Assembly (NCBI GenBank): GCA_016716085.1
Contig: JADJWY010000005.1
Location: 248,001 to 312,000 of the forward strand
Length of the DNA stretch: 64,000 nt
DNA from: Hahellaceae bacterium
GTDB lineage: Bacteria > Pseudomonadota > Gammaproteobacteria > Pseudomonadales > Oleiphilaceae
Reading direction: 5' to 3'
This document shows, one piece after another, positions 32,886 to 41,886 of the stretch. Position numbers and translations under genes: made by a program. Positions within the stretch are counted from its first letter, which is position 1; each line of letters starts with the position of its first letter. Below the pieces are notes generated by a model. The model made no database searches. It had not been told where the DNA came from and was given only the letters and a program-made list of their open reading frames with translations.

Positions 32886-32900
32886 CTGCGCCTCCTTTTC

Positions 32901-32977
<77 letters not shown>

Positions 32978-33203
32978 TTCAACTCAAGATTCATTCTCCT
33001 GTGGTATTGAAACCATAATGTGGCCGCTTTCGCCAGGTTCTGCTTCCATAGGTAAGCAGAATTGGCCGCACGCCAAATAGCAAAATCCTCTCGAAATAAC
33101 CTCCTCTCAACTACTACTCACGGCAACCCAAACCTGCACCTGCGATAGTGCCTGTACGCATTACTACGCCACCCTCGCCCCCCACCTTTCTGCCGTGAAA
33201 TAG
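32978..33203. other. non-coding stretch between tRNA and the defence island
   Basis: No ORF with a credible start is seen. It contains an 8-bp inverted repeat, TTCTGCTT (33038-33045) and AAGCAGAA (33054-33061), and the heptamer TGGCCGC twice (33021 and 33064). No integrase, no transposase and no visible copy of the tRNA 3' end are present. It is the left border of the accessory region. Confidence 0.5.
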
Positions 33204-33267
33204 AAATTACGCGCGATTACGCATGGTTTGCGTAATTACTCATATGGCGCATAACTCCGCGTAATTT
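33204..33267. promoter_or_regulatory. operator cluster of ATTACGC/GCGTAAT inverted repeats
   Basis: Four copies of one heptamer occur in 64 bases: AAATTACGC (33204-33212), ATTACGC (33216-33222), GCGTAAT (33230-33236) and GCGTAATTT (33259-33267). The two inner copies form a 7-7-7 inverted repeat around ATGGTTT, and the outer two form a 9-bp inverted repeat. The cluster lies 137-200 bases before the Cro-like regulator gene that heads the restriction-modification operon, so it is a likely operator for that regulator. Confidence 0.65.
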
Positions 33268-33403
33268 AGAAAAACTTCAACCCATTTTTAGAAATCAGGC
33301 CCGCATAATTCAATTTCAACTCACAAATTTCTATGTAAATATCAAAGTCGTGGTATGCTCCTGTGTTGTTTCGATAACCAGATTACCAGCCAGAGGCACA
33401 GCC

Positions 33404-33628
33404 ATGATCCGCTGCCATCTCGCCCGTATGATGGGCGAGCACAAGATGCGTATTGCCGACGTTGCCAGAGAAACGGGGTTAAGCCGTGCTACGGTGACCC
33501 TGCTTTATAAAGAGACGGCCCAGAAAGTGGATCTGGAAGCCATTGAACAGATCTGCGTACTATTCGATTGCACTGTTGGCGACTTGCTTGAGTTGGTGCC
33601 AAACCCAAATGACCAAGGAGTGGCTTGA
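33404..33628 (+). CDS. small Cro/C1-type helix-turn-helix regulator of the island
   Basis: The protein has 74 residues from the ATG at 33404, with AGAGG upstream; a longer frame from 33350 adds a non-conserved leader. The HTH is MRIADVARETGLSRATVTLLYK (about 14-35), followed by CVLFDCTVGDLLELVP, typical of small single-domain XRE regulators (HTH_26 type). It overlaps hsdR by one base (TGATG). It probably controls the restriction genes in the way C-proteins do, through the ATTACGC operator cluster (inference). Confidence 0.85.
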   Translation: MIRCHLARMMGEHKMRIADVARETGLSRATVTLLYKETAQKVDLEAIEQICVLFDCTVGDLLELVPNPNDQGVA

Positions 33629-35943
33629 TGGCATCTGAAGCAGATACCCGAGCAAATTATATCGATCCTGCATTACGGGCAGCAGACTGGCAGCCGAGTA
33701 ATATCATTCGGGAGCATTACTTCACCGACGGCAGAAAAATGGCCGGAGGAGTACGTGGACGACGCTGCTTCGTGGATTACTTGCTTCACAAAGACAACCG
33801 TTATCTGGCTGTAGTAGAAGCCAAGAAAGAGTCCGAGCATCCAACCAAAGGCCTGCAACAGGCCATTGACTATGCGAACAAACTCCGCGTTCGTTTCGTC
33901 TATTCCAGTAACGGCAAACAAGCCTACGAATTCGATCTGGAAACAGGCAAAGGGGACTACATTGAGTTTTACCCAACGCCTGCTGAGCTGGAAAGGCGTT
34001 ATGCCGGAGAAACAACAGATTTAAGTCAGGAGTTAAGAAACGTCCCTTTCCATTTAGAAGGGGCTATGCAGCCACGTTATTACCAAGAGCTGGCTGTTCA
34101 TGCCGCTACCGATGCCATCGGTCAAGGCAAATCCCGCATTTTGCTCACACTGGCCACCGGTACCGGTAAAACCTTCATCGCCTTTCAAATTGTTCATAAG
34201 GTATTTCAGGCTCGCTGGAACCGTGACCAACCTGGCTCACGCAGGCCACGGGTCTTGTTTCTGGCTGACCGTAATATCCTGGCCGACCAAGCCATTAACA
34301 CCTTCAACCCCTATGAAAAAGACCTGATCAAAATCAACGGGGAAGAAGTGCGTAAACGCAATGGTGTGGTGCCAACCAATGCCCACATATTTTTCGCGAT
34401 CTATCAGGCGATTGCGGAACGGGAAAACATTGATGGCTACTACAAAGCCTATCCCAAGGATTTCTTTGATCTGGTGTTGATTGATGAGTGTCACCGTGGT
34501 GCTGCCAATGAAGCGGGCTCCTGGCGAGCCATACTTGATCACTTCGGTAGCGCCGTGCATTTGGGTTTAACAGCAACGCCGAAACGCACGGACAACGTGG
34601 ACACCTACGAATACTTTGGTCAGCCCGCTTATGTCTATTCACTAAAAGACGGCATCAACGACGGCTTCTTAACACCTTATCGGGTAAAGCGTGTAAGAAC
34701 TAACCTTGATGAATTGGTGCTCACCAAAGATGACGTAATTGTTGAAGGTGAATCTGGCCAGGATTTGTATCAGGTCGAAGACTACGACCGCAAAATCATT
34801 GTTGATGAACGCACAGAACTCGTCGCCAAAGCCATCTTACAAAACATCAACCCGCTGGAAAAAACCATCGTCTTTTGTGAGAACCAAAACCACGCGCTGA
34901 CCATGCGCGACATGATTAATAAATACAAAGCCGTAAAAGACCCGCATTACTGTGTACGGGTCACCAGCGACGAAGGCAAGGTCGGCCGCGAACTGCTGGA
35001 AAAATTCCAGGACAACGACAAAGACATCCCAACCATTATTACCTCATCACAAATGCTCACTACCGGTGTCGATGCCCGCAATGTCCGCAATGTGGTGCTG
35101 GATCGAACCATCGGCTCGATGGTGGAGTTCAAACAGATTGTGGGGCGCGGTACCCGCGTTTTTGATGGTAAGGACTACTTCACCATCGTGGATTTTCGGG
35201 GTGCGACTAATAACTTTTATGATGAGGAATGGGATGGCGAGCCCGAAGCTCCGGAGCCAGCCGGAACCCGAGAACCGACACCGCCACCCTACACGCCAGA
35301 GCCGCCTGAAGGCGGCGATGGACCAGAACCCGAGCCAGGTGAGCCGCGCCCGAGGTTAAAGGTAAAACTTGGCAAGCACCGCGAGCTCAAGGTCATCGAT
35401 ATTGAAACCCGTTATATCGACGAAAATGGCAAGCCTCTGACTATTCAGGAGTTTGTTGAAAGGTTAATTCAACAACTGCCAGGCTTGTTCACAAGCGTTG
35501 ATGAGCTTCGAGATATCTGGTCAGACCCAGACCTTCGCGAACAACTCTTGGCCAAATTGGTACAGGCTGGCTTTGATAAAGAACAGCTCTCGACACTGCG
35601 CCGGATGTTCGAAGCCGACGACTGCGACATGTTCGATTTGCTGGCGTTTTTAGCCTTTGAACAACCCATGGCTACTCGTAAATCACGAGCGGAAGCAGTG
35701 CGAGCGAATAACGCCTTCTTTGACCAGTACCAACAGGAAAAGGCCAAGCAATTCCTGCATTTTGTTCTGAACCGCTACGAGCAAACGGGCGTTACAGAAC
35801 TGGCGCGTGAGCGCCTGCCAGCGTTGATTGAGCTATCCGGCCTCGGCACCACTAAAGATGCCTCCATGGCCTTTGGTGGCAAACCTGCTCAATTACTCGC
35901 TGCCTTCAAACAACTACAACACCAGCTGTACCACGTGAGCTAA
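33628..35943 (+). CDS. hsdR: type I restriction enzyme R subunit
   Basis: The protein has 771 residues from the ATG at 33628, with GGAG 7 bases upstream. The N-terminal nuclease of PD-(D/E)XK type has VDYLLHKDN ... VVEAKKESEHPTKGLQQAIDYA (about 47-87). The superfamily 2 motor has Walker A LATGTGKTFIAFQ (about 180), LIDECHRGA (about 287), LGLTATPKR (about 312), and motifs V/VI TTGVDARNVR and QIVGRGTR (about 471-510). A proline-rich linker (about 540-570) precedes a helical C-terminal domain. It is the translocase and DNA-cleaving subunit, most like the short EcoEI/type I-C-like R subunits. The OLD-like gene follows after 3 bases. Confidence 0.93.
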   Translation: MASEADTRANYIDPALRAADWQPSNIIREHYFTDGRKMAGGVRGRRCFVDYLLHKDNRYLAVVEAKKESEHPTKGLQQAIDYANKLRVRFVYSSNGKQAYEFDLETGKGDYIEFYPTPAELERRYAGETTDLSQELRNVPFHLEGAMQPRYYQELAVHAATDAIGQGKSRILLTLATGTGKTFIAFQIVHKVFQARWNRDQPGSRRPRVLFLADRNILADQAINTFNPYEKDLIKINGEEVRKRNGVVPTNAHIFFAIYQAIAERENIDGYYKAYPKDFFDLVLIDECHRGAANEAGSWRAILDHFGSAVHLGLTATPKRTDNVDTYEYFGQPAYVYSLKDGINDGFLTPYRVKRVRTNLDELVLTKDDVIVEGESGQDLYQVEDYDRKIIVDERTELVAKAILQNINPLEKTIVFCENQNHALTMRDMINKYKAVKDPHYCVRVTSDEGKVGRELLEKFQDNDKDIPTIITSSQMLTTGVDARNVRNVVLDRTIGSMVEFKQIVGRGTRVFDGKDYFTIVDFRGATNNFYDEEWDGEPEAPEPAGTREPTPPPYTPEPPEGGDGPEPEPGEPRPRLKVKLGKHRELKVIDIETRYIDENGKPLTIQEFVERLIQQLPGLFTSVDELRDIWSDPDLREQLLAKLVQAGFDKEQLSTLRRMFEADDCDMFDLLAFLAFEQPMATRKSRAEAVRANNAFFDQYQQEKAKQFLHFVLNRYEQTGVTELARERLPALIELSGLGTTKDASMAFGGKPAQLLAAFKQLQHQLYHVS

Positions 35944-35946
35944 CCA

Positions 35947-37743
35947 ATGGAACTGAACTTAGCCCCTAACCCTTTGCATAGACAAGTACAGACCTTGCGA
36001 ATTGATAAGGTCGCTACGCTGATCGGCGAGAATGGCTCAGGCAAATCCAGTATTTTGCAGTCGGTGTTTGAACAACGATTAGCCGGGCGGGATCATGAAA
36101 ATCTTAAGGTCGTGTGCTTCTCATCTGGCCAGAACGAGAACTACTCAGAAAAATTCAGTGCTTATTTGAAAAGAGAAAGGCAAGCCGGGCGCGGCCTCAA
36201 TCTCGACTGTTTCTATTTCGATAAATCCTGGTCAAAGCTGCTGATCTTTTTAGCCACAGCAATTAAACGCAACGGAAAAGTTCGCTCATTCCTGGTGGAA
36301 CAGGAATACGTCAATGAGTCGCAGCCAGATAAAGACGATTTGAGTACAACCTTCAAATGCGCCTTTAAAGTGGATAAAAACTACATTGCTCGTGTGCAAG
36401 ATGCACTCAAGCGAGAAGAACGCGGCGAAGCCGATACTCTGCGTGCGACGCCATATTTTCGCTCACTGGAAAGCTTTATTACCAACCTGATATCCCGTGA
36501 GTATGAGTTTGAAGAGCCCCTGCGAAAGCGAACCGTCGATCTCACTGCCAATGGCTTAATTCGGGTTTCTTTCGACTACCCTAGGCAACTCCAGGCGGGT
36601 GATGATGAAGCGGAAGCCGGTGAGCCCAACGCCCAAACCATGGCTACCAACTGGGACCCGGAAGTGGCCTTTTTCACTCAGGCCGCGGACAACAACTACT
36701 TTATCGATAAGCCACGTTGTCAACTCGTATTCAACAACAATATCGAGCTGGACCAGCTTAGCGATGGAGAATACCAGCTCCTATTCCTGTATGCGCTAAT
36801 CGATCTGTTCGACTCCGAGAATACCCTGTTCCTATTCGATGAGGCAGACTCACACCTTCACTATAAAAACGTCGAAAAGCTATGGGCGCTTCTCCACAGC
36901 ATCCAAGGCCACGCCATCACCACTACACACTTACTCGATTCCATTTCAGCGAAAGAGAATCGTATTGAGCACCTTAAAGTGGTTGAAAAAGGCAGAATCA
37001 GCGAAGACAACAAAATCAAGCAACTGATCAATCGACTGAGTGTACTTTCACGGGCGAAATCAGTGGAATTTGAAGTGTGTGGCAAGCTACCGAACATCGC
37101 CTTACTAGATGATTACAACGATTGGATTATTTTTACCAAACTTGCGGCACGTGCAGGGCTAGATATAAACCGTCTAGCCGCTGTGCATGCCATGAAAAAG
37201 TCATCCAGCTACGCTACTGCTAACGAAACTTTTGGCAAGGGCAAGATTGATTGGCTGCACGGCCTAAGCAAGATCGAATCCCCCTTGGTCACAACCCAAA
37301 TTTTTATGATTTGTGATCGGGATGAGGCCGCCCTCGATTGGAATGCCGCCAATGGCGTTCAAGTGAACGGCCAAGTGTACCGCGACTTGCTGAATGCCAT
37401 CCGCTGGCCGCAAGGCATGAGGGTGACACCCTATTTGCTCGCGTGGAAACGCCGCGAAATCAAAAACTATTTGCTCTCGCACTCCGCATTGGCGCACCAC
37501 CATCTGCTTGGCCAAATAAACAATGGTGATATTGCGCAGCGCAATCACCTGCAGCCCAATAACTCGGGTGATAACGATGACATCCGCAGGTTGAACGTCA
37601 AGGACATTATCAACCCGCTGATTAACACCGATGGCGAAGGCTTGGACCCAGTAAAACTCCAAGCCTATATCGACCTGATTCCGCCCGCAGAAATCAGCGA
37701 AGACATCACCAATATGTACAATTTTATTATCGGAAAACTCTGA
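35947..37743 (+). CDS. OLD-like AAA ATPase linked to the type I R-M operon
   Basis: The protein has 598 residues. The ABC-type ATPase shows Walker A LIGENGSGKSSIL (about 26), the signature LSDGEYQLL (about 271), Walker B LFLFDEADSHLH (about 294) and a TTTHLLDSI switch histidine (about 325). The C-terminal part (about 375-500) resembles a TOPRIM/DUF4435 domain, with ALLDDYNDWIIF where VEGxxDxxF is expected and MICDRDEAALDW as the D-x-D strand; the usual catalytic Glu is not evident. ATPases of this kind, called R-linked ORFs, occur inside hsd operons and may act as a second defence layer. It starts 3 bases after hsdR and ends 2 bases before hsdM. Confidence 0.8.
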   Translation: MELNLAPNPLHRQVQTLRIDKVATLIGENGSGKSSILQSVFEQRLAGRDHENLKVVCFSSGQNENYSEKFSAYLKRERQAGRGLNLDCFYFDKSWSKLLIFLATAIKRNGKVRSFLVEQEYVNESQPDKDDLSTTFKCAFKVDKNYIARVQDALKREERGEADTLRATPYFRSLESFITNLISREYEFEEPLRKRTVDLTANGLIRVSFDYPRQLQAGDDEAEAGEPNAQTMATNWDPEVAFFTQAADNNYFIDKPRCQLVFNNNIELDQLSDGEYQLLFLYALIDLFDSENTLFLFDEADSHLHYKNVEKLWALLHSIQGHAITTTHLLDSISAKENRIEHLKVVEKGRISEDNKIKQLINRLSVLSRAKSVEFEVCGKLPNIALLDDYNDWIIFTKLAARAGLDINRLAAVHAMKKSSSYATANETFGKGKIDWLHGLSKIESPLVTTQIFMICDRDEAALDWNAANGVQVNGQVYRDLLNAIRWPQGMRVTPYLLAWKRREIKNYLLSHSALAHHHLLGQINNGDIAQRNHLQPNNSGDNDDIRRLNVKDIINPLINTDGEGLDPVKLQAYIDLIPPAEISEDITNMYNFIIGKL

Positions 37744-37745
37744 GC

Positions 37746-39167
37746 ATGTCACTACAACAGAAAATTGACCGTATTACCGACATTCTACGCCGCGACGATG
37801 GCATCAGCGGTGCCATGCATTACACAGAGCAGACATCTTGGGTTTTGTTCCTGAAGTTTCTCGATGATTACGAATCCGAAAAAGAAGATGAAGCGGTATT
37901 GTCCGGCAAAGACTATCAACCGGTATTGGATGACGAACATCGCTGGGCAAGCTGGGCCTGCCCTAAAACAGCTGATGGCAAGTTGGACTTGGCGCGCGCA
38001 AAGACCGGGGATGACCTCACCGATTATGTCAATAATCAGCTGTTCCCGTACTTGAAAAGCTTTGCCAATGCCACCGCAACGGGCGCAGACCCAAAATCTT
38101 TCACTTACAAAATTGGCGCTATCTTTCAGTACCTGGACAACAAAGTCGCTTCCGGCCACACCCTGCGTGAAGTGCTGGATATTGTGGATAGCCTGAACTT
38201 CCAATCCGAGTCTGATCTGTTTGAGCTCTCGTTGGTCTATGAAGGCTTATTGCAAAACATGGGCGATGCCGGTGGCTATGCCGGTGAATTTTATACCCCG
38301 CGCCCTGTGGTACGCGCGATGGTGCAGGCCATTGATCCGAAACCCGGCGAGACGATTTATGACGCAGCAGCCGGTTCCTGCGGATTTCTGGTGGAAGCCT
38401 TTGAACACCTGAAAAGCAAAAAAAACCAGCTCTCCACCGAGCAGTGGGATTTCATTCAACGTGACACCTTCTTCGGCTACGAGAAAACCTCGCTGGCTTA
38501 TGTGATGGGAATGATGAACATGATTTTGCATGGCATCGAGTCACCCAATCTGTTCCGTGGTAATACCCTTACCCAAAATATCCGCGATATTCAGGAAAAG
38601 GATCGTTACAACATTATTCTGGCAAACCCGCCATTTGGCGGCAAAGAAAAGTCGCAGATTCAGCAAAACTTCCCAATCCAGAGTAACGCGACCGAACTTC
38701 TCTTCTTGCAGCACTTTATGAAAACCCTGAAAAGTGGTGGCAAGGCAGCCATCGTAGTGCCAGAAGGCGTACTGTTCCAAACCAACAGCGCCTTTAAACA
38801 AGTGAAACAAGAACTGCTGGAAAACTTTAACCTGCACACCATTCTAAGCCTGCCCGCTGGGGTGTTTTTGCCGTATTCAGGCGTTAAAACCAACGTACTG
38901 TTTTTTGAGCGTAGCGGCGGCACCAGCGATGTGTGGTATTACGAATGTGAGCCCGAGCAAAAACTTACCAAAAACAAGCCGATTACCGATGAGCACTTAA
39001 AAGAGTTTGTTGAGCTGTATAACAGCCGCGAAACCACCGATCGCTCATGGACAGTCTCGGCGAGTAGACTGGCTGAAGATTATGATTTGACCGCTAAAAA
39101 CCCAGGCAAGACTTCAAACAAAAGTGAGCCTAGCGCCCTGGAAATCATCCAACCAATAAAAAGCTAG
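37746..39167 (+). CDS. hsdM: type I DNA methyltransferase M subunit
   Basis: The 473-residue N6-adenine methyltransferase has an N-terminal helical HsdM domain (about 5-130). The SAM-binding motif I is DAAAGSCGFLVEAFEHL (about 201; usually DPAAGTGGFL), and the catalytic motif IV is NPPFGGKEK (about 294). It modifies host DNA and forms the core with HsdS. It follows the OLD-like gene by 2 bases. The only visible hsdS partner lies 43 bases downstream and is damaged or half-length. Confidence 0.95.
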   Translation: MSLQQKIDRITDILRRDDGISGAMHYTEQTSWVLFLKFLDDYESEKEDEAVLSGKDYQPVLDDEHRWASWACPKTADGKLDLARAKTGDDLTDYVNNQLFPYLKSFANATATGADPKSFTYKIGAIFQYLDNKVASGHTLREVLDIVDSLNFQSESDLFELSLVYEGLLQNMGDAGGYAGEFYTPRPVVRAMVQAIDPKPGETIYDAAAGSCGFLVEAFEHLKSKKNQLSTEQWDFIQRDTFFGYEKTSLAYVMGMMNMILHGIESPNLFRGNTLTQNIRDIQEKDRYNIILANPPFGGKEKSQIQQNFPIQSNATELLFLQHFMKTLKSGGKAAIVVPEGVLFQTNSAFKQVKQELLENFNLHTILSLPAGVFLPYSGVKTNVLFFERSGGTSDVWYYECEPEQKLTKNKPITDEHLKEFVELYNSRETTDRSWTVSASRLAEDYDLTAKNPGKTSNKSEPSALEIIQPIKS

Positions 39168-39210
39168 GGCTTTATGACATTGAAATCCGGAGCCTAAGCT
39201 GGAGGTTTTA

Positions 39211-39772
39211 TTGATAGAGGGGTGGGACAGAGAAGATAGCAAGTCGAACAGGAAACTGGATAAAAGAAAAATTAGGCAACCTAATCAAATTACACTACGG
39301 CAAAGCACTAAAAGCAGCAGACCGAGTTCACGGAGAAATACCCGTTTATGGATCAAATGGGATAGTTGGTTATCACAATAAACCACTATGGGAAAAACCT
39401 ACTGTAATTATCGGCCGGAAGGGGTCTGTTGGTGAAGCAAATTACTGCCGAGGGTGTAGCTGGACAATTGACACTGCCTATTATGTTGAAGTACTCGATG
39501 CTAGCAAACTGAACTTAGAATACTTCTACTATTTTGCTGACCAATTTGACATAACAGCAATTTCACAAAAGGGTGTAAAACCTGGCGTAAATAGAAACGA
39601 CTATTTGAATATAGAAATACCACTCCCATCTATAGAAGAGCAAAACGCTATCGTGGATTCGTTACGCAAGGTATACGAGAAGATTGAAAAAGGCTCTAGG
39701 CTTTATGAGGATAACATTGAAAGTTTATCTTCCCTGAAATCATCAATATTAAGCGCCTCATTTAGACTATAG
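39211..39772 (+). pseudogene. hsdS: type I specificity subunit hsdS, half-length and out of frame at its start
   Basis: The open frame 39218-39772 codes for 184 residues but holds no ATG, GTG or TTG near its start. It shows one target-recognition domain: NWIKEKLGNLIKLHYGKAL, IPVYGSNGIVGYH and TVIIGRKGSVG. Then comes the conserved helical end PLPSIEEQNAIVDSLRKV ... LKSSILSASF. A TTG at 39211 with GGAGG 5 bases upstream is one frame away. Deleting one G of the GGGG at 39219-39222 would join it to the TRD as a 186-residue protein. Normal HsdS has two TRDs and about 400 residues, so even repaired it would be a half-subunit that must dimerise. Confidence 0.8.
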
Positions 39773-39798
39773 AGCACGAATGTAAAATGTATTAATTG

Positions 39799-39809
39799 GC
39801 GTAATTACT
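39799..39809. promoter_or_regulatory. fifth copy of the island operator, before the GHKL gene
   Basis: The 11-mer GCGTAATTACT is identical to 33230-33240 in the operator cluster before the Cro-like regulator. It lies 50 bases before the GTG of the GHKL gene, in the short gap after hsdS. It suggests that the second operon of the island has its own promoter under the same regulator. Confidence 0.55.
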
Positions 39810-39858
39810 ACGACCGCGATAATTTTTGGCAATAAAATTAAACGAGGGATACTGGGTT

Positions 39859-41877
39859 GTGAGCTTACAAACAAACTTGAAGGGTCGCTTGCGCAACACC
39901 TCTTTGCCAAAGAGCCACGGTCTAATGCCGGTTTTTGAGGCAGTGGTAAACTCCATTCACTCCATCGAAGAAAAAGGCAATGCCGATAACGGCAAAATTG
40001 TCCTTCGTATCAATCGAGCCACCCAAGGCGGTTTGGGTTTAGATACTAAAGCTCTACCACCTATCATCGGCTTCACCATAACGGATAATGGCTGTGGTTT
40101 TGATGAAACCAACTTTAAGTCTTTTGAAACGCTCGATTCCGACCATAAAATTGACAAGGGCTGCCGGGGTGTTGGCCGCTTGATGTGGTTGAAGGTGTTT
40201 GATCTGGTCGAAGTAGAAAGCCATTTTCTTGATGCTGATGGTGTGCTTAAAAAACGCGCATTCCGCTTTGACGACAAGTTGGGCGTTCATGGTGCAACGG
40301 TTGAGGCCGCTACCGAACAGCAGTCGGGCACCCTTATCAAGTTAGTAGGGTTTGACGATAATTTTCGAAAACACGTTCCCACCAAAGGGCCGTCCATCGC
40401 CAATCAATTGCTTGAACATGTACTCTGGTACTTTGTTCGTCAAGGCAGCGCACCCAAAATTCTGGTTGAAGATGCAGGTGAGGTGTTCGATCTTGACCAC
40501 TTGCTCGAAGAGCATATGCACGCCAGTGCGTTTCTCGAAACGATCACGATCCGCGATTATTCCTTCGACCTAACCCACATTAAGTTTCGTGCCTCGGTCA
40601 ATAAAAAGCATCAGTTAGCTCTCTGTGCGGCTAATCGATTGGTTAAAGAAGAGTCTATTCAAGGCAAACTCCCCGGACTGTACGGTAAAATTTCAGACGC
40701 TTCCGGCGAGTTCACCTACACATGCTACGTATCTTCCGACTACCTCAATGAACATGTGCGCAGTGAGCGTACCTCCTTTGATATTTCCGAAGACGTAGAG
40801 GACATACTCAATGAAGTCAGCTTCAAAGATATTCGCGACGCGGTGTTAGAGCGTACTAAAGAGTATTTGCAGGATGTCCTGTCAGAAAATATCTCAGCTG
40901 GTCGCAAACGGGTAGATGATTTTATTAACAATCACGCACCACGCTACCGCCCTATTGCCAATTACGTTTCGGAAGAGCTGCTGATTGTTGACCCAGAAAA
41001 ATCTGACAAGGATCTAGAGCTACACCTGCATGCTCAGTGGTATGAGGTGGAGCGACAGTTGGTGAGCGAAGGTCACGACATCATGCAGCCGCAGAATGAG
41101 GAGCATGTAGAAGAATACAAAGATCGACTGAACGAGTATCTGCGAAAAGCTGAAGACCTGAAAAAATCTGACCTCGCCAATTACGTTTCGCATCGTAAGG
41201 TCATTATTGACCTGCTACAGAAATCCATTGAACGGCTCGAAGATGGAAAGTACGCGCGTGAAGATATGATTCACGAACTGATAATGCCCATGCGCAAAGA
41301 TTCTAGCGAGGTTTTTCTGGATTCCTCTAACCTTTGGTTGATTGATGAGCGTTTGGCGTTTCATAACTATTTGGCCTCAGACAAAACGCTGAACGCCATG
41401 CCTATTACGGGTAACGAGTCCACCAAAGAGCCCGATTTACTCAGCCTCAGAGTATTTGATAATCCACTGCTGGTTAATGATCAAACCAGCTTTCCCCTTG
41501 CCGCTATCACTGTTGTCGAAATAAAACGCCCAATGCGCAACGACATGCGAGAAGGTGAAGATAAAGACCCGATTGATCAAGCGCTTAGTTATTTAGAGCG
41601 CATACGAGAGGGAAAGGTCACTACAAAATCTGGTCGCCCAATCCCTGGTAATAACGATATCCCTGGCTACTGCTATGTGCTTTGCGACTTGACCGAGTCC
41701 ATGCATAGGCGATGCCGCAGAGCGAACTTGCGTATTACATCTGACGGTATGGGGTACTTCGGCTACAACGAGCCTTCCCATGCCTATATCGAAGTGATTA
41801 GTTTCGATCAGTTAGTGAAAGCGGCCAAAGAGCGTAACCGGGCATTCTTTGACAAGCTTGGCTTACCTTCCGCATAA
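39859..41877 (+). CDS. GHKL (Hsp90/MORC-like) ATPase with C-terminal PD-(D/E)XK-like nuclease domain
   Basis: The protein has 672 residues from the GTG at 39859 (GAGGGA upstream, typical N-terminus SLQTNLKGRLRN); a TTG at 39826 is less likely. The N-terminal GHKL ATPase has the N-box PVFEAVVNSIHSIEE (about 25-39), the G1 box ITDNGCGFDETNF (about 73) and KGCRGVGRLMWLK (about 101). A long helical middle (about 340-490) follows. The C-terminal part (about 495-640) has LWLIDERLAFHNYLASDK, a D in EPDLLSLRVFDNPLL and VVEIKRPMR, the E-D-ExK layout of PD-(D/E)XK nucleases. It may be an ATP-gated DNA nuclease of a defence system. I do not recognise a named system. Confidence 0.75.
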   Translation: MSLQTNLKGRLRNTSLPKSHGLMPVFEAVVNSIHSIEEKGNADNGKIVLRINRATQGGLGLDTKALPPIIGFTITDNGCGFDETNFKSFETLDSDHKIDKGCRGVGRLMWLKVFDLVEVESHFLDADGVLKKRAFRFDDKLGVHGATVEAATEQQSGTLIKLVGFDDNFRKHVPTKGPSIANQLLEHVLWYFVRQGSAPKILVEDAGEVFDLDHLLEEHMHASAFLETITIRDYSFDLTHIKFRASVNKKHQLALCAANRLVKEESIQGKLPGLYGKISDASGEFTYTCYVSSDYLNEHVRSERTSFDISEDVEDILNEVSFKDIRDAVLERTKEYLQDVLSENISAGRKRVDDFINNHAPRYRPIANYVSEELLIVDPEKSDKDLELHLHAQWYEVERQLVSEGHDIMQPQNEEHVEEYKDRLNEYLRKAEDLKKSDLANYVSHRKVIIDLLQKSIERLEDGKYAREDMIHELIMPMRKDSSEVFLDSSNLWLIDERLAFHNYLASDKTLNAMPITGNESTKEPDLLSLRVFDNPLLVNDQTSFPLAAITVVEIKRPMRNDMREGEDKDPIDQALSYLERIREGKVTTKSGRPIPGNNDIPGYCYVLCDLTESMHRRCRRANLRITSDGMGYFGYNEPSHAYIEVISFDQLVKAAKERNRAFFDKLGLPSA

Positions 41878-41886
41878 AGGTCACTT

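Noticed and set aside
33204..33267. CRISPR array
   Set aside because: The repeats are only 7-9 bases, in alternating orientation, with irregular short spacers; they fit an operator cluster.
39218..39772. Intact short hsdS with an unusual start such as ATA
   Set aside because: A non-standard start without a ribosome site at the right distance is less likely than a frameshift joining the TTG with its GGAGG site.
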